The notes beneath the pieces are model-generated. The model was not told the origin of the DNA. It saw only the letters and a list, made by a program, of their open reading frames with translations, and did no database searches. A program made the position numbers and the translations under genes. A stretch of DNA of 64,000 nt from Paenibacillus sp. NEAU-GSW1 (GTDB taxonomy: Bacteria; Bacillota; Bacilli; Paenibacillales; Paenibacillaceae), in assembly GCF_009737085.1 (NCBI RefSeq), contig NZ_WOVL01000010.1:62001-126000 (forward strand). Reading direction: 5' to 3'. Numbering within the stretch: the stretch's first letter is position 1; each line of letters opens with the position of its first letter. Below are positions 36,972-44,601 of this stretch, in pieces.

Positions 36972-38087
36972 GTGGCTTTATTTCGCGGCAAAATCGCCCT
37001 CATCCTTGTCGTTATCATTTCGCTTATGACGATCCAATTACCCGTAATGGCCGAGCCCGAACCGTCTGAAGCAGCGGCGCCGCTCCCGGCCGACGACGAG
37101 CAAGCCATGCAATTGCTGGAGAAAAGCTTATCAATCGTAGAAATCGATAAAGAAATCGCGCGTATACAAGAAAACAAGCAAGCGCTTAAAACCGATATGG
37201 ACCGGACGAACAGCCAGCTTGAGCAACAAGAATTGCTCATAATAGACAAGCGAGAAGCGGCCGGAAACGTATTGCGCGCTTACTATATGGGTGAACGCGA
37301 TTTTATGTATAGCGCGCTCTTCTCGTTTCGGCAATCGCTCTCCAGTTGGTTTGCTGTGCTTGATTATATTGAAATCATTATGTCATCCGATCGCGACGCG
37401 ATCAATCAATATGTGGATGGCTATCGCTCGCTTCAAAACAATTACGACAAACTGAATGCGAAAAAAGACGAGCTGGAAGCCGTTGAACAGCGACTGCATG
37501 AGCAACGTGAGCGCGTCTTGGCACTTGAGAATCAAATCGACGACGAGCTCGCCGGCCGATCCGATGCAGAGAAGCTCCGGCTTATGATGTCGGAGTTGAC
37601 CGAATATTGGGAAACTGTCGGCATCGAAGAAGTAGAGAACTACTTCCGCGCGCTGGCAGCCGCCATGGAAGAACTGCCAGGATGGATTCAAGACAATAAA
37701 AACTATTTAGACATCGACGGATTAAACTATACGCTTCATATCCCGCAAGATGCGTTGAACGCTTTTCTTCGCGAGCAGGATAAACGCTTTGAGCAATTTT
37801 CCTTCGTATTCAACGATGGCAAGGTGACTGCCCAAGGAAAAACCGCCAACATGGAGATTAGCGTTACTGGCCATTATACGGTTGAGAATGAACCGAAAAA
37901 CGGCATCCTCTTTCATGTAGACGAACTGCTTTTTAACGGCTTCGCTCTGCCGGATACAACCAGACAATCGCTTGAGCAGCAATTCGACCTTGGCTTCTAT
38001 CCCGGCAAGATCGTCTCGTTCCTTAAAGCCGATTCTGTTGAAATTACCGATGGCGAACTGACCGTAAAGCTGAAAGTAAAGCTATAA
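36972..38087 (+). CDS. Exported coiled-coil protein (CwlO/PcsB-like N-terminal half)
   Basis: A 371-residue secreted protein: signal peptide (about 1-27, ALILVVIISLMTIQLPVMA), then two coiled-coil stretches (residues 50-85 and 140-185, with KLNAKKDELEAVEQRLHEQRERVL) separated by YYMGERDFMYSALFSFRQSLSSW, a layout like the regulatory half of CwlO/PcsB-type hydrolases. No NlpC/P60 or M23 domain follows; the C-terminal 150 residues instead form a beta-rich domain of unknown type. The start is GTG (36972-36974) after AGGAGGCG. Its end overlaps that of the convergent solute-binding protein by 6 bp. Confidence 0.72.
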   Translation: MALFRGKIALILVVIISLMTIQLPVMAEPEPSEAAAPLPADDEQAMQLLEKSLSIVEIDKEIARIQENKQALKTDMDRTNSQLEQQELLIIDKREAAGNVLRAYYMGERDFMYSALFSFRQSLSSWFAVLDYIEIIMSSDRDAINQYVDGYRSLQNNYDKLNAKKDELEAVEQRLHEQRERVLALENQIDDELAGRSDAEKLRLMMSELTEYWETVGIEEVENYFRALAAAMEELPGWIQDNKNYLDIDGLNYTLHIPQDALNAFLREQDKRFEQFSFVFNDGKVTAQGKTANMEISVTGHYTVENEPKNGILFHVDELLFNGFALPDTTRQSLEQQFDLGFYPGKIVSFLKADSVEITDGELTVKLKVKL

Positions 38088-39368
38088 CGGCTGCTGCACC
38101 CGCTCGATAAAGCTTTCCATATCAATCGCGCCTATTTCGTACTGCCGCCAAAGCTCCTCCCAATTTTTACGCCGCTCATGCCAATTTGGATCGGGCGGCG
38201 TATTCAGCGGTTCGTCGTTCATCAACGGAAGCCACCAAGATGGAGGCTTTACGCTGCTCGAGAGCGACAAGCTGCCGGCGGAATCGTAAAGCGAATTGTC
38301 GGCAGGCAGTCTGCCGAACAGCTGATAGCCTTGCTGCTGCTCATTAGCGCTCGTCATTTCGTTAATCCATGCAAATGCTTGTTCTGCGCTCTGTGTGCTT
38401 GAAGCGACAACATAGCTGCGGCTGTTCAGCCAAATATGGCGAGGCTCGCTTTTTTCGATGAGCAGCTTATTTTGCTCCTCCTTTGGCAGCGCGTTATAGT
38501 CTGACCATCGGACAACGGCACATAATAAATGATGCTTTTCCAGTTCTGAGCCGAGCGAAACCCGGTTGGACAACCGGAAAATGTTCCTTTGACTATCAAT
38601 CGAGTTCAGCCAACGCAGTCTTTCATTGCGAGACTTATCGCCTGCTGCCGGCAAATACGCGGCATCCGCATTGCTCGCTGCAGTCCAAGCGTCTAACCAG
38701 ACCAGCAGCTGATCCACCTCGCCAGGGTATAAGGACACTGCGCTCGTCCCGGCATCGCTCTGTTTTAAATGCTCCACAAGCGCAATGTAGCTCTCCCAAT
38801 CGTTCGGCGGAACATCTATGCCTGCGCTCGCCAGCATCGCTTTATTCCATACGAGCATCGAAGGATCTGCGTCCGTCGGAACTCCCCATAAATAACTGTT
38901 CCAGAGCAGCGAAGCTCTTAGCTTTGCTGAATGATCGGAAATCCCTTCTGCTTTCCCCAGACTGTCGATCGGCATCAGAAACCCGCCCACCGCGAATTCC
39001 GCCACCCAGCCGCTGTCCATTAGCACGACATCCGGCGCTTCTCCAACCTGGAATTGTTCTTTCCATACCGCATATGCAATCTCTGTATTATCAATATTCG
39101 AGAGCTTCACTCTTACATTTGGAAACTTCGCCATAAAACGATCATTCGCTGCCAGCAGCCGCTCAAATTGCTCAGCGTCCATGGAAACGTTTACATTAAT
39201 GTTGCTTGATTGCTCTTCCGCAAGTACTCTGATGTATGGCTGCTGCTCCGCGTTCCCGCTTACCTCATTCGAGGATGATGGCGTCGTTCGGTTAACATCT
39301 GGCACAAAAAGAATGACGGATAATAAAGCCGCTCCAACAATGACGAGCAAATATTTCCTTGTAGACAC
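38082..39368 (-). CDS. Extracellular solute-binding protein (ABC sugar-type), orphan
   Basis: A 428-residue family 1 solute-binding protein, recognised from DRFMAKFPNVRVKLSNIDNTEIA, APDVVLMDSGWVAEFAVGGFLMPID, LWGVPTDADPSMLVWNKAMLASAGI and the C-terminal helical lobe. No permease or ATPase gene lies nearby. The N-terminus has a membrane helix (YLLVIVGAALLSVILFV) but no cysteine lipobox, so it would be anchored by the helix rather than by lipid. The start is GTG (39366-39368) behind AAGGGAGA. The ligand is unknown; a role in sensing rather than uptake is possible. Confidence 0.82.
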   Translation of the reverse strand: MSTRKYLLVIVGAALLSVILFVPDVNRTTPSSSNEVSGNAEQQPYIRVLAEEQSSNINVNVSMDAEQFERLLAANDRFMAKFPNVRVKLSNIDNTEIAYAVWKEQFQVGEAPDVVLMDSGWVAEFAVGGFLMPIDSLGKAEGISDHSAKLRASLLWNSYLWGVPTDADPSMLVWNKAMLASAGIDVPPNDWESYIALVEHLKQSDAGTSAVSLYPGEVDQLLVWLDAWTAASNADAAYLPAAGDKSRNERLRWLNSIDSQRNIFRLSNRVSLGSELEKHHLLCAVVRWSDYNALPKEEQNKLLIEKSEPRHIWLNSRSYVVASSTQSAEQAFAWINEMTSANEQQQGYQLFGRLPADNSLYDSAGSLSLSSSVKPPSWWLPLMNDEPLNTPPDPNWHERRKNWEELWRQYEIGAIDMESFIERVQQPL

Positions 39369-39444
39369 AGAATTCTCCCTTTCCGGATCACAAGTTACAG
39401 ATAATACAATAATAGCAAGTTTCTCGGTAGCTGTCCAAGGCTAG

Positions 39445-39548
39445 CTGCGCGTTTCGGACCAGTCTGCCGTTCGGACAGCTCACTGCGCGTTTCGGACCAG
39501 TCTGCCGTTCGGACAGCTCGCTGCGCGTTTCGGACCAGTCTGCCGTTC
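39445..39548. repeat. 38-bp tandem repeat, three copies
   Basis: The unit starting CTGCGCGTTTCGGACCAGTC occurs at 39445, 39483 and 39521, exactly 38 bp apart and almost identical; the third copy is truncated after about 28 bp. It lies in the upstream region of the solute-binding protein gene, 80-180 bp from its start codon. Each unit holds two TTCGGACAG-like submotifs. Confidence 0.9.
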
Positions 39549-39641
39549 TTGATTCCATTGCATTGTCGCCCCGCTCCTATGATGGATAGAATCTGCAAAA
39601 AGTCATCCTGGTCTCGAAACGCTGCGCTCACCTAATAGTGT

Positions 39642-39673
39642 AAAAAATAGGCGGCGCTCATTCATCGCGCCGC
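39642..39673 (-). terminator. Minus-strand intrinsic terminator between array 2 and the solute-binding protein gene
   Basis: A perfect 7-bp GC stem GCGGCGC / GCGCCGC with 9-nt loop, followed by CTATTTTTT on the minus strand. The only sequence upstream on that strand before the phoH terminator is repeat array 2. Confidence 0.65.
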
Positions 39674-39728
39674 TGCTATTGCTGAGTATATTCAAGCGAA
39701 GCAGTAGCTCTTTGCCCCCACACGCTGA

Positions 39729-40493
39729 TAAGGTACAAATGTACTTTGGAGCACTCTGTCGCAGCCTACACATGAGGCTCTAAGGTACTTTTGTACCTTA
39801 GATCGGTGATCGAACGCGGGGAGCGGCGGTTTTTCATTGTGCTAACGTACATTTGTACCTTAAAGCACCTTGCAGCAGTATCTCCGAAGGCTCTAAAGTA
39901 CTTTTGTACCTTAGAGCGGTGATCGAACGCGGGGAGCGGCGGATTTTCATTGTGCTAACGTACATTTGTACCTTAAAGCACCTTGCAGCAGTATCTCCGA
40001 AGGCTCTAAGGTACTTTTGTACCTTAGATCGGTGATCGAACGCGGGGAGCGGCGGTTTTTCATTGTGCTAACGTACATTTGTACCTTAAAGCACCTTGCA
40101 GCAGTATCTCCGAAGGCTCTAAGGTACTTTTGTACCTTAGATCGGGGATCGAACGCGGGGAGCGGCGGTTTTTCATTGCGCTAACGTACATTTGTACCTT
40201 AAGGCACCCTTCAGCAGTCTATCCGAAGGCTCTAAGGTACTTTTGTACCTTAGATCGGTGATCGAACGCGGGGAGCGGCGGTTTTTCATTGAGCTAACGT
40301 ACATTTGTACCTTACAGTACCTTGCAGCAGTCTATCCACGAGGCTCTTAGGTACTTTTGTACCTTAGATCGGGGATCGAACGTTAGGAACGGCGGATTTT
40401 CATTGAGCTAACGTACATTTGTACCTTAAAGCACCTTGCAGCAGTTTATCCGAAGGCTCTAAGGTACTTTTGTACCTTAGAGAGCGGCGGTCC
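39729..40493. repeat. Array 2: 113-bp composite palindromic repeat, fourteen GTAC-N4-GTAC cores
   Basis: Fourteen cores start at 39733, 39785, 39847, 39898, 39960, 40011, 40073, 40124, 40186, 40237, 40299, 40351, 40413 and 40464: alternating steps of 51 (twice 52) and 62 bp. One core type is the full palindrome TAAGGTAC-TTTT-GTACCTTA; the other is TAACGTAC-ATTT-GTACCTTA with one arm mismatch. The first copy is a variant (GTACAAATGTAC). Linkers within the array are almost identical and differ from those of array 1. Short open frames recurring every 113 bp are artefacts. It fills the gap between phoH and the solute-binding protein gene. Confidence 0.96.
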
Positions 40494-40544
40494 AGCGTGT
40501 TATCGGCGAGTTGCTTGAGCTTGAGCTGATTCTGCAGTCCCTCC

Positions 40545-40585
40545 AAACAAACAAAAGCGGCGCAAAAATCGCGCCGCTTTTTGAA
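40545..40585 (-). terminator. Intrinsic terminator of phoH
   Basis: An 11-bp stem AAAAGCGGCGC / GCGCCGCTTTT with A/T tracts on both sides; it can work in both directions and closes array 2 on its right side. Confidence 0.9.
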
Positions 40586-40593
40586 TCCACAAT

Positions 40594-41925
40594 CTAGAGC
40601 AAATCTGCCGCGAGCTGCGCCAGCTTGGAGCGCTCGCCTTTTTCAAGCGTCATATGGCCGCTGAGACCTTCAGCTTTGAAATGTTCCACAATATGCGTTA
40701 AGCCATTGCTGATGGAGTCCAGATACGGATGGTCGATTTGCTCCGGATCGCCCATCAAAACGATTTTACTGCCTTCGCCGACGCGCGAGACTATTGTTTT
40801 CACTTCATGCTTCGTTAAGTTTTGCGCCTCGTCAATGATAATGAATTGCCCCGGAATGGATCTGCCGCGAATGTACGTGAGCGCTTCAACTTGAATGCTG
40901 CCAAGTCCCATCAATATTTTATCGATGTCGCCCGCCTTTTTCGTATCGAACAAATATTCCAGGTTGTCGTAAATCGGCTGCATCCACGGACGAAGCTTCT
41001 CTTCCTTCTCGCCCGGCAAATATCCGATATCCTTGCCCATCGGAACGACAGGACGGGCAATGAGCAGCTTTTTGTATTTATGCTCGTCTTCCACTTTCAA
41101 CAGTCCGGCGGCGAGCGCAAGGAGCGTTTTGCCGGTGCCGGCTTTGCCTGTCAGGGTGACTAGCGGAATGTCATCGTTAAGCAACAGCTCGAGAGCCATG
41201 CGCTGCTGCGCGTTTCGGGCCGTAATGCCCCATACGGGGTCGTTGCTCAAGAATAGAGGCTCAAGCTTGACTCCATCTTGACTAACTTTAAGAAGCGCGG
41301 ATTTGGATGTTCCCATTTCATCGCGCAATATAATGAATTCATTCGGATTGAGCTTCATTTTGAGCTGCAAATTTTTGACCGTCAGAAAACGATAGCTATA
41401 AAATTCATCAATGACGGACGGATGCACAAAGAGCGTTAAGTAGCCGGCATAAAAATCGCTCGTTGAAACGGTCCGGTCCGACAAATAATCCTGAGCCATT
41501 AAACCGAGCACATCGGCTTTAATACGGACGAGAACATCTTTGCTGACAAGCACGACACTCGTCGTCTCCTGCCGCTCCAGCTGCTCGTTATGATAATTTA
41601 GCGCAACGGCCAAAATACGATTGTCATTGGACATTTCGCCGAACATTTCTTGCACGCGCACAAAACTGCGGTGATTCAACTCCACTTTCAACACGCCGCC
41701 GCCCGGCAGCTTAATTCCTTCGTGCAAATGACCGACTTCTCTCATTTTATCCAACAACCTGGAAATCGTGCGCGCATTGCGCCCCAGCTCGTCGGCAAGC
41801 CTCTTTTTCGAATCGATTTCCTCCAGCACGACCGCGGGAATGATGACTTCGTTATCATCAAAGGCGTAGATTGCTTGCGGATCATGAAGCAGAACATTTG
41901 TATCGAGCACGAATATTTTTTTCAT
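40594..41925 (-). CDS. phoH: PhoH family protein with N-terminal PIN domain
   Basis: A 443-residue protein, the length of B. subtilis YlaK. Residues 1-130 form a PIN ribonuclease-type domain (KIFVLDTNVLLHDPQAIYAF, VLEEIDSKKR, NDNRILAVAL with acidic residues). Residues 235-440 are the PhoH ATPase with Walker A LTGKAGTGKTLLALAAGL, IARPVVPMGKDIGYLPG, Walker B QFIIIDEAQNLT and LMGDPEQID. It is a probable RNA-acting ATPase/nuclease. The ATG at 41923-41925 follows GGGAGGG. It is next to ylaJ on the opposite strand. Confidence 0.95.
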   Translation of the reverse strand: MKKIFVLDTNVLLHDPQAIYAFDDNEVIIPAVVLEEIDSKKRLADELGRNARTISRLLDKMREVGHLHEGIKLPGGGVLKVELNHRSFVRVQEMFGEMSNDNRILAVALNYHNEQLERQETTSVVLVSKDVLVRIKADVLGLMAQDYLSDRTVSTSDFYAGYLTLFVHPSVIDEFYSYRFLTVKNLQLKMKLNPNEFIILRDEMGTSKSALLKVSQDGVKLEPLFLSNDPVWGITARNAQQRMALELLLNDDIPLVTLTGKAGTGKTLLALAAGLLKVEDEHKYKKLLIARPVVPMGKDIGYLPGEKEEKLRPWMQPIYDNLEYLFDTKKAGDIDKILMGLGSIQVEALTYIRGRSIPGQFIIIDEAQNLTKHEVKTIVSRVGEGSKIVLMGDPEQIDHPYLDSISNGLTHIVEHFKAEGLSGHMTLEKGERSKLAQLAADLL

Positions 41926-42032
41926 GAAAACCCTCCCGGCGTCGGTCATTCGATTTATACATAGCCCAAACAGGCTACGGGTACACTACGACTGGACAAC
42001 GATCTGCAACAGGAAAGACGAGGTGGAGTAAC

Positions 42033-42572
42033 ATGTTGAAACGGATTGTCACTATTGGCGCGATTATCGCTATAACGGCAGGCTGCAGCACCGTTGCACG
42101 AAACGAAACATCACCCTCTCCGCAAAATAATAACGGGGTTCGAGCGCAGCAAACTCATCCTCAAAAAAAGGAAATAAAAAATTCCGGGGAAGTCGCGCTT
42201 CATCTTGAGCAACTCGCAAAGGGTGTAAAAGGCGTTGAAAACGCGCATTGCGTCGTCTTCGGCAATACCGCTGTCGTTGGCATCGACGTTGACAGCAAGC
42301 TGGACCGTTCCCGCGTCGGAACGATTAAATATTCCGTAGCGGAAGCTTTCCACAAAGATCCTTACGGCATTGACGCCATTGTGTCTGCCGACATCGATGT
42401 TTACCAAAGGCTGAACGAAATCGGCGCAGACATTCGCCGGGGCAAGCCAATTACCGGCTTCGCTGAGGAGATGGCCGATATTATCGGCCGTATCGTACCT
42501 CAATTGCCTCGTGAGGTCATGCCGCAAGAACCGGAGAAGCAAGAAGCGCCTCAATTGAACAAGCGGCTGTGA
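42033..42572 (+). CDS. ylaJ: YhcN/YlaJ family sporulation lipoprotein
   Basis: A 179-residue lipoprotein: signal peptide with lipobox ITAGC (Cys18), a low-complexity polar linker, then the YhcN/YlaJ domain (EVALHLEQLAKGVKGVENAHCVVFGNTAVVGIDVD, VGTIKYSVAEAFHKDPYGIDAIVSADIDVYQRL). Family members are spore-associated. The ATG follows GAGGTGGAG. It lies back to back with phoH (ylaK), matching the Bacillus yla cluster, and ends in a terminator. Confidence 0.88.
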   Translation: MLKRIVTIGAIIAITAGCSTVARNETSPSPQNNNGVRAQQTHPQKKEIKNSGEVALHLEQLAKGVKGVENAHCVVFGNTAVVGIDVDSKLDRSRVGTIKYSVAEAFHKDPYGIDAIVSADIDVYQRLNEIGADIRRGKPITGFAEEMADIIGRIVPQLPREVMPQEPEKQEAPQLNKRL

Positions 42573-42588
42573 GAACAACTAGAACAAC

Positions 42589-42813
42589 CTATGCGCTTCG
42601 ATGCCGTAAAAGACATAAAAAGCCTAGTGAACGTATCACTAGGCTTTTTTTCATGGCAGCACAACCTTGTCCTTTACGGGAGCCGGCTGCCTTGTTCTTA
42701 TTCTTTTGTTCACGCGCGGATCGAAGTGATAATGGCATACGATTGCCGTCTGGCGAAAATCTCATACAAGCCTCAATTGTTAGTTCGTATACTGCGGCTT
42801 TCGGATCGGTCAT
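42589..42813 (-). CDS. Candidate small protein, unrecognised
   Basis: A 74-codon frame starting MTDPKAAVYELTIEACMRF. A perfect AAGGAGGT lies 7 nt in front of the ATG (42811-42813), which argues for real translation. However, its last 20 codons run through the ylaJ terminator hairpin and read as sequence dictated by that hairpin, so the true end may be earlier if a frameshift is present. The first 45 residues are hydrophilic and basic toward the end. I do not recognise a family. Confidence 0.45.
   Translation of the reverse strand: MTDPKAAVYELTIEACMRFSPDGNRMPLSLRSAREQKNKNKAAGSRKGQGCAAMKKSLVIRSLGFLCLLRHRSA
42612..42652 (+). terminator. Intrinsic terminator of ylaJ
   Basis: A stem AAAAGCCTAGTGA / TCACTAGGCTTTT with 5-nt loop, followed by seven T on the plus strand; A-rich on the other side, so possibly bidirectional. 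Confidence 0.9.
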
Positions 42814-42892
42814 CCGCATGACCTCCTTCTGACGGGAATCGATTCGGTATCCGTATTCCTATTATATCCATTATCGCCCCGACAGTCTACGG

Positions 42893-43984
42893 TTATTCAG
42901 CCATTTTCGCTTGCAGCGCCGCACGCGCCGCTTCAAGCTTCGCTTCGTCCAAATAGACATAAGGGCTTTTCCACGATCCCTCAAGCGGAATAAATTGGAC
43001 ATCGCCGCTGCCAATTCCGAAATAAGCAGCCATCATGTTGCGAATTTCAGACGACGGCATGTTCGTTTCCATGTTATCGCCAACCGCGTCTATGACGTTG
43101 CCCAGCTTTGGAATGCCGTCAAGCGATTTCATTTTGTCTACAATTTTTGCGATGACTTGGCTTTCGCGTTTGTTGCGGTCAAAATCGCTGGACATATTTT
43201 TGCCGTCCTTTGATTTACGGTATCGAACAAAATCGAGCGCTTGATCGCCGTCCAGCAGCTGATAGCCCTTTTTCAAATCGATATCCGTACCATCAATCGA
43301 ATCCGACCATTTCATATCCATGTCGACATCCACTTCAATACCGCCAAGCGCGTCGACAACATCAATAAAGCCTTGGAAATTGATGACGGCCGTATATTTC
43401 GCGTCGATGCCGAAATATTGGCTCATCATTTCGCCAATAGCTCTTTTTGCATCGGCTTCTGCAGGCTCTCTTGCTTCTTTTGCCGACAAACCTTTATCGA
43501 TTTCTTTCTCCAAAGCCTGTCGATAGAATGCATTATAATGACCGTTTGCTTTGCGTTCCGCGTAGCCGTCCAATCGCAGCAACGAATCGCGCGGGATCGA
43601 GACGACGACTGCCGACTTCGTATTCGGATTAAAAGCTGCAACCATCATAACGTCGGTATTCATGCCATTTGCTTTCGCCCTCGTATCCAAGCCAAGCAGC
43701 ACCATGCCCACCGATTTTTTCTTAACGGATTCTGCAGCCGGGATCGGCGTTCCTTTTGGATCCTCAATACCGATTTGACCGATCGCTTCATTCGCCTTTA
43801 AACCTAGATAAACCAGATAACCGCCTGCCAAAATAACGACAGCCAGCACTAGCAGAAGTATGGTGCGCAGCACCGAACGCTTCTTCTTCGGTTTCTTCGG
43901 CGCCTTGACAGGCGACGAGCTCGAAGAAGCGGCAGATCTGCGCGACGCGCCTCTTGGAGGCAGCGGATTTGAACCTTGCGACAT
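42893..43984 (-). CDS. LytR-CpsA-Psr (LCP) family cell-wall ligase
   Basis: Membrane-anchored phosphotransferase attaching teichoic acid or other glycopolymers to peptidoglycan, 363 residues. A cytoplasmic Ser/Lys/Pro-rich tail is followed by a membrane helix (about 41-60) and the LCP domain: VLLGLDTRAKANGMNTDVMMV, VSIPRDSLLRLDGY, INFQGFIDVVDALGGIEVDV and LDFVRYRKSKDGKNMSSDFDRNKRESQVI with the arginines that hold the lipid pyrophosphate. The ATG at 43982-43984 follows GAAGGTGA. It is the last gene downstream of typA-ylaH. Confidence 0.93.
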   Translation of the reverse strand: MSQGSNPLPPRGASRRSAASSSSSPVKAPKKPKKKRSVLRTILLLVLAVVILAGGYLVYLGLKANEAIGQIGIEDPKGTPIPAAESVKKKSVGMVLLGLDTRAKANGMNTDVMMVAAFNPNTKSAVVVSIPRDSLLRLDGYAERKANGHYNAFYRQALEKEIDKGLSAKEAREPAEADAKRAIGEMMSQYFGIDAKYTAVINFQGFIDVVDALGGIEVDVDMDMKWSDSIDGTDIDLKKGYQLLDGDQALDFVRYRKSKDGKNMSSDFDRNKRESQVIAKIVDKMKSLDGIPKLGNVIDAVGDNMETNMPSSEIRNMMAAYFGIGSGDVQFIPLEGSWKSPYVYLDEAKLEAARAALQAKMAE

Positions 43985-44000
43985 TGCGTTCACCTTCAAC

Positions 44001-44273
44001 TCAATTGTATTTCGGATTGGATCGAATATCGGAGAGCAGCTGTTCCGCCGCTTCGCGCGGGAAAAGCTGCAGCTTCGATCGGCCATTCAGTTCATATCTG
44101 ACATGTACCATCGTCTCGTCCGACTTCTCAATGCGCAGCACGGAAACGCCGTGATCCTCCGTCAATATTTGCACGAAGAAATCACGCGTTTCCGCCGCCG
44201 CGTTATCGTCCGGCCTTGCGTCCGAAACGATTTGAATTTGCAACCAATTGAACAAAGCGTCATCGAACGTCAT
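44001..44273 (-). CDS. Small conserved-context protein, unknown function
   Basis: A 90-residue soluble protein starting MTFDDALFNWLQIQIVSDAR. Its predicted order of helix, strands (FFVQILTED, VSVLRIEKS, MVHVRYEL) and a final helix looks like a small alpha/beta fold. The start overlaps the stop of the YlaH-like gene by 4 nt (ATGA), so it is translated as part of the typA-ylaH-LCP unit. I do not recognise the family. Confidence 0.7.
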   Translation of the reverse strand: MTFDDALFNWLQIQIVSDARPDDNAAAETRDFFVQILTEDHGVSVLRIEKSDETMVHVRYELNGRSKLQLFPREAAEQLLSDIRSNPKYN

Positions 44274-44578
44274 TTGCTCGGATCAGCATCCTTTACGACG
44301 CCGCCTTGCCGCGATTTCCATTTATCATAGAGCTGTCGGCCGCGCAGCATAAGCATCATAATTACGGCGATGCTCATACATTGAATAATCGGAAGCTTGT
44401 CGATCTGCAAAATCATAAGCACGAACGATCCGATCACCATCAGCACATATACTAATATTTCTTTCAGTATCGGCAGCTTGGCGTTGTTCGCGCGAAACAC
44501 TTTATTGAAAATGTAAATCGTAAAGCCGAGAATGAGAAAATACGAAATAACTGGATGCTCGCTCAACCACTGCTGCAT
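44270..44578 (-). CDS. ylaH: YlaH-like membrane protein
   Basis: A 102-residue protein with three membrane helices (about 10-27, 38-58, 63-82) and a basic tail (RGRQLYDKWKSRQGG). It resembles the YlaH family and, as in Bacillus, lies immediately downstream of typA (ylaG) with a 23-bp gap. Function unknown. Confidence 0.8.
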   Translation of the reverse strand: MQQWLSEHPVISYFLILGFTIYIFNKVFRANNAKLPILKEILVYVLMVIGSFVLMILQIDKLPIIQCMSIAVIMMLMLRGRQLYDKWKSRQGGVVKDADPSK

Positions 44579-44601
44579 GCCATTAACCTCCTAAGCGAAG
44601 C

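Noticed and set aside
39853..40261. Recurring 60-codon plus-strand frames in array 2 (sequence like LRYFCTLDR every 113 bp)
   Set aside because: They repeat because the DNA repeats; the 113-bp period is not a multiple of three, there is no ribosome site, and the palindromes rather than codons are conserved.
6911..40493. CRISPR arrays as an explanation for the repeats
   Set aside because: The segments between palindromes are themselves repeated and near-identical within an array, with no unique spacers and no cas genes nearby.
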